A stretch of 64,000 nucleotides of DNA, from assembly GCF_049243985.1 (NCBI RefSeq), contig NC_135373.1, positions 99,009,213 to 99,073,212 of the forward strand, given 5' to 3'. Position numbers and translations under genes: made by a program. The notes below the pieces were generated by a model. The model ran no database searches. It had not been told where the DNA came from and saw only the letters and a program-made list of their open reading frames with translations. Below are positions 60,701 to 64,000 of this stretch, piece by piece (positions within the stretch are counted from its first letter, which is position 1; each line of letters begins with the position of its first letter). This DNA is from Paroedura picta (taxonomy: Eukaryota; Chordata; Lepidosauria; Squamata; Gekkonidae).

Positions 60701-63346
60701 AATCGAACCAGGTTCTTCAGATTCGAGTCCATTCTACCACATTGGGTCTCTAATTTTTGATCATAATGTTTGTCTGGTACAGACCTAATAATTGGGGATT
60801 TAGCAGCTGTGTAAGCTAAGGAGAAAAGCTTGCCTAGAGCTGAGTGGTATCTAGCCTATATCGTTGTACTTGAACTTTAAACCCATTACTGCGTGTCCTC
60901 TCCTCTGCAGCCAACAGAAACAGCATTCTGCCCTCCTCCAAGTGACAACCTTTCAAATACTTAAAGAGGGCTATCATGTCCCCTCTTAACCTCCTTTTCT
61001 CCAGGCTGAACTTTCCCAAGTCCCTTAAACAATCTTCATAGGGCTTGGTCCCTTGGCCCCAGATCATCTTCGTCGCTCTCCTCTGTACCCTTTCAATTTT
61101 ATCTATGTCCTTCTTGAAGTGAGACCTCCAGAACTGCACACAGTACTCCAGGTGTGGTCTGACCAGTGCCGTATACAATGGGACTATGACATCTTGTGAT
61201 TTTGATGTGATGCCCCTGTTGATACAGCCCAAAATGGCATTTGCCTTTTTTACCGCTGCATCACACTGCCTGCTCATGTTTAGTTTACAATCCACAAGTA
61301 CCCCAAGGTCTCGTTCACACACAGTGTTACCTAGAAGTGTATCCCCCATCCAGTAGGCATGCTTTTCATTTTTCTGACCCAGATGCAGAACTTTACACTT
61401 ATCTTTATTAAATTGCATCATGTTCTCATTTGCCCATTTTTCCATTGTGTTCAGATCTCGTTGAACTCTGTCTCTATCTTCCGGAGTATTTGCCAGTCCT
61501 CCCAATTCTGTGTCATCTGCAAACTTGATGAGTAGTCCCCTCCACCCCCTCATCTAGATCATTAATAAATACGTTAAAAAGTACCGGGCCGAGCACCGAG
61601 CCCTGAGGTACCCCGCTACTCACCTCTCTCCAGTCTGATGAAACACCATTGACAACAACTCTTTGAGTGCGGTTCTCTAACCAATGCCCTATCCACCTGA
61701 CTATCTGAAAATCCAGATTGCAGTCCTTCAACTTATCCATCAGAACATCATGGGGAACCTTGTCAAAAGCTTTACTAAAATCCAAGTAAATGACATCACC
61801 CGAATTTCCACGATCCAGCAAACCTGTTACTTGGTCAAAAAAGGAAACCAGGTTGGTCTGGCAAGACCTGTTGGAGACAAATCCATGCTGACTTCCTTGG
61901 ATCACCAAATTGTCCTCCAGATGTTTGCAGATCGCTCCCTTTAATATCTGCTCCATTATCTTCTCCACAACAGAGGTCAGACTCACTGGTCTGTAGTTTC
62001 CTGGGTCATCCTTCCTCCCTTTTTTGAAGATTGGAATACCGTTTGCTCTCTTCCAGTCCTCCGGGACATCTCTAGTCCTTAAAGAGGTCCCGAAGATGAT
62101 GGATAAGGGTTGTGCAAGTTCTCTGGAAAGGTCTTTGAGCACTCTCGGGTGCATTTCTTCTGGCCCAGGGGACTTGAACTCATCCAGTGCAGCTAAATGC
62201 CTCTCTACAACCTCTCTATCCATGTTAACCTGCCACCCAGACACTATCCTTTGGCTACGGCCATCTCTAGATGTGCCTAAACCCTTTGACCTGTGGGAAA
62301 AAACAGATGTAAAATAGGCACTAAGCCTTTCTGCTTTCTCTGCATCCTCCGTTAGAGTTTGTCCATCCGCACCCAACAGTGGGCCTATTGCCATCTCTTG
62401 TCTTGCTACATATTTCAGCCTATGAAAGATGCTCCACTGCTCTTCCGCCCTCACAGAAGTGCAATGGGTCTCTGTTTTGTAGTGAGAACACAGATGCTGA
62501 GTCAGGACAGGGATTTCTTTATTCTCTCTGGCAAAAATCAACAAGACGTTGGGCTGCCATGAAGATCAGTACAGTTACCTATAGCTGCTGTTAGGACTGG
62601 CAGTCTCTACAGCTGTTACGAAATTTCTTTTGATATGATACATTGTTGAGAGCCAAACATGTGCACTGATATTATGTACATGGATGGGATTTAGAGTCCC
62701 GCCAGTATAGACACTTGCTTGCTGGGTGAGTTTCTCATTAAGAGCATTGAGGGTTTCCTTCTTACAGAAGACTATGTATCTAAACTACTGAATCATAGAT
62801 TTTCAGGAATGGAAGAAGACCGTGGAACCTTTTTCTTGGAAATTATAATGAAATCACTGGACCTACCTTAAAGTGTTATAGAAAAGACTAGTAAGAAAAT
62901 GTATGTAAAGTGCTCTAAGCATTTGGATAAAAGCATACAGCATTTATTACATGATGGGTGTAGTATAGCCAGGACATCTGAAGATTGACCACTGAAAACT
63001 TGATCTACTATCCTGCTACTGTCTAAAATTTTACCAGATATTATCTACATTTCTACTATTTCACTTCGTTCATCAGAGCTCAGAAATATTCTTTAAAAAC
63101 CACACGCACAATTTCAGGACAGTAATTTTTAAAAATACCATATTTGGCAATCACATGGCACATACACAGTGATTGAAAATGTTTATATGCTTTGCTCCAG
63201 AATAGTTAATACTGAGTCCTTTTACCTGGCTCAATGGTGATCACCATGCCTGGCTGGAGGGGGATTGAGCGGGATATGTCAGGAGTATCATGAACATCCA
63301 TTCCCAGATAATGTCCTACATGGTGTGGGCAGTATTTCCGAACAGC
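57760..63346 (-). CDS. XPNPEP3: XPNPEP3 (mitochondrial/cytosolic X-prolyl aminopeptidase 3), last two coding exons
   Basis: This is an M24B metallopeptidase (aminopeptidase P family) that removes an N-terminal residue preceding proline. Two coding exons are visible: 63346-63226 (121 nt, reading [20 protein letters not shown], then [15 protein letters not shown]) and 57920-57760 ([14 protein letters not shown] through VEQVCGS and a TGA at 57762-57760). The junction codon is split G/GC, both sites are GT-AG, and the exon 1 side acceptor is TTGTAG. The visible metal ligands of the pita-bread fold are His in HHVGHYLG, Glu in IEPG and Glu in VRIEDDVV. Close identity to human XPNPEP3 ([17 protein letters not shown], as recalled) separates it from PEPD and XPNPEP1/2. 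The N-terminal exons, with the targeting peptide, lie beyond the right edge. The 5.3-kb intron holds L2, SINE and CR1 insertions. Confidence 0.96.
58308..58470 (-). repeat. Sauria-like SINE, minus orientation, in the XPNPEP3 intron
   Basis: Phrases GGGGACCCAAAGCAGCTTAC, TTTTATCCTCACGACTACC, CTGTGAGGTACATTAGGC and GGCCCAAGGTCACCCAGCAA follow the Sauria SINE body backwards. The head is missing; the sequence changes into an L2 fragment. Confidence 0.75.
58480..58945 (-). mobile_element. L2-type LINE fragment, minus orientation
   Basis: Minus-strand translation from 58945 reads [19 protein letters not shown], then [19 protein letters not shown], the reverse transcriptase fingers/palm region of L2-like LINEs with the catalytic Asp in LLDFSVAFD. 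The rest continues left with breaks. Same family as 12940-14775. It is sense relative to XPNPEP3. Confidence 0.8.
58953..59004 (+). mobile_element. CR1 LINE 3' terminal fragment, about 50 bp
   Basis: GGAGATTGGACTGGATGGCC, then TGTATGACCCCTTCTAG and GTATAATTCTA, is the very end of a CR1 element in plus orientation. Confidence 0.7.
59005..59624. other. XPNPEP3 intron, nothing recognised
   Basis: No repeat ends or exon-like sequence are supported. Confidence 0.45.
59668..59942 (-). repeat. Full-length tRNA-headed SINE with a 43-bp target duplication
   Basis: On the minus strand the head reads GTGGTGCAGGGTGGTTAGGC, with box-B-like GAGTTCAATCC. The body carries CCAGCTTGCTGGGGGATAAA and GGCGTCACCCCAAGGGTCAG, and the 3' end is CTTTACCTTT. 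It is flanked by direct repeats at 59625-59667 and 59943-59985 with a single mismatch, far longer than the usual 8-20 bp. The 52879-53037 element is a shorter relative. Confidence 0.92.
59986..60511. other. XPNPEP3 intron, nothing recognised
   Basis: A possible LINE tail lies at 60190-60245 (TTGTAACTATTGGTCAATGA, then AATAAATAATGATGATGATG). Otherwise nothing is seen. Confidence 0.4.
60512..60752 (-). repeat. tRNA-derived SINE, minus orientation, in the XPNPEP3 intron
   Basis: TTATACCTCGCTTTTCACTA tail complement, CACAACAGAAACCCTATGAG body, CCAGCTGGCTACATGTAGAG, then GGGAAATCGAACCAGG (box B complement). It is diverged, close to the 11.1-kb copy in style. Confidence 0.8.
60848..62405 (-). mobile_element. 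CR1 LINE, minus orientation, lacking both ends, one frameshift
   Basis: Very similar to the 22.7-kb CR1 across the reverse transcriptase: [48 protein letters not shown], then the C-terminal region [14 protein letters not shown] and [13 protein letters not shown]. The frame is broken once, by an extra G in the GGTGGAGGGGAC stretch near 61535-61545. The 3' end is absent: similarity stops at CGATATAGGCTAGAT near 60848, about 200 bp before the normal CR1 terminus. The 5' similarity stops at AATAGGCCCACTG near 62400. It is inserted in sense orientation in the XPNPEP3 intron. Confidence 0.93.
62406..63225. other. XPNPEP3 intron right of the CR1 copy
   Basis: The open frame of the CR1 copy continues to 62544 through sequence not shared with the 22.7-kb CR1 (reading [19 protein letters not shown]). 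It could be a variant CR1 segment or another repeat. From 62600 on nothing is recognised. Confidence 0.4.
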
Positions 63347-63689
63347 CTACAAGGCAACAAAGAACAACACATTACCAAGCCAAGCAAGTGCAGGTATCTG
63401 TCCAGGATGAACAACAGCATTGAGCTTGATAGTAGAAATGTACACGAGCATAGTTGATACAATAATGAACCGTGATTTGAATGAAACTGGGAGATCCTTC
63501 AATTCACACACACCCCTCTCCTAATGCATGACTTAACTACCTCCACTGTTGTGCCAATATTATTTATGATTACATCTGAATCACAAACTATGTCAACTGA
63601 GTTGGAACTTGTTGAAACTGGCATGGCACGCCACAGCACTTAAGAAAAACCAAACTCCATGTTAGGGATTATTAGGAAGGGGACTGAAA

Positions 63690-64000
63690 ATAAAGCTGCC
63701 AATATTATAATGTCTTTGTATAGATCTATGGTGCACCCTCATTTGAAGTAGTGTGTGTACTTTTGGTTGCCTTATCTTTAAAAGGATATTACAGAAATGG
63801 AAAAAAGTACAGAAGCAAGCAACCAAGATACTAGAACTTGATCGTATCCAGTGAAAGTGATGGGCTGTAGATTCAGGACTTCTTTACACAGAGAGCGATT
63901 AAACTAGGACGTAGGCACAGACATAGACAGCTTTAAAAGAGGATTAGACAAGAATCATGGAGGATAGGTCTATCAGTGGCTACCAACCATGGTGCCCAAA
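63690..64000 (+). mobile_element. Older CR1/L3-like LINE fragment, cut by the window edge
   Basis: The sequence ATGGTGCACCCTCATTTGAA, then GTACTTTTGGTTGCCTTATC, corresponds to the CR1 phrase VHPHLEYCVxFWxP. AAAAGAGGATTAGACAAG, then ATCAGTGGCTACCAACCATG, is the region before the 3' end seen at 30300-30370. Diverged and not coding. It lies antisense in the XPNPEP3 intron. Confidence 0.75.

Overview
The window is vertebrate nuclear DNA, most likely from a squamate reptile (lizard-type). The host genes are split by GT-AG introns and start in CpG islands. The repeats are a squamate mix: CR1 and L2 LINEs, a Bov-B tail, tRNA-derived SINEs with a Sauria-like body, 5S rRNA-derived SINEs, and many small non-autonomous hAT elements. 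No bacterial genes, CRISPR arrays or operons are present, and I saw no retroviral or Polinton remnant. Three host genes lie on the minus strand, in the order they have on human 22q13.2 (recalled). From right to left they are XPNPEP3 (last two coding exons, 57760-63346), RBX1 (all five coding exons, 45979-51580) and EP300 (first coding exon only, 7210-7303). All splice phases close correctly. RBX1 gives a complete 108-residue RING-H2 protein. EP300 exon 1 gives the p300 N-terminus with its KRPK basic signal. XPNPEP3 gives the metal-binding end of an M24 aminopeptidase. Layout: 1-7209 is EP300 intron 1. 7210-9300 is EP300 exon 1, a long 5' leader and a CpG-island promoter. 9310-9960 is an unexplained CpG-retaining shoulder with overlapping open frames. 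9960-45800 is intergenic and repeat-rich; it holds a CR1 with a 719-codon reverse transcriptase frame, many hAT miniature elements with 8-bp target duplications, SINEs nested with hAT elements, and an unusual CCAAT-rich patch near 38.2 kb. 45800-51650 is RBX1, 51400-52540 its CpG island, 55090-57759 the probable XPNPEP3 3' untranslated region, and 57760-64000 XPNPEP3 coding exons and introns with a second, frameshifted CR1. The genes are functionally separate: RBX1 is the RING subunit of cullin ubiquitin ligases, p300 a histone acetyltransferase coactivator, and XPNPEP3 a proline aminopeptidase. Their shared order reflects old synteny, not an operon. The points most worth following are an hAT hairpin element 14 nt inside RBX1 intron 4, a local direct duplication bracketing RBX1 exon 2, a SINE with a 43-bp direct repeat at its ends, a foldback retroposon family with 11-14 bp target duplications, and three upstream ORFs in the EP300 leader. 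I found no clearly new biological system.
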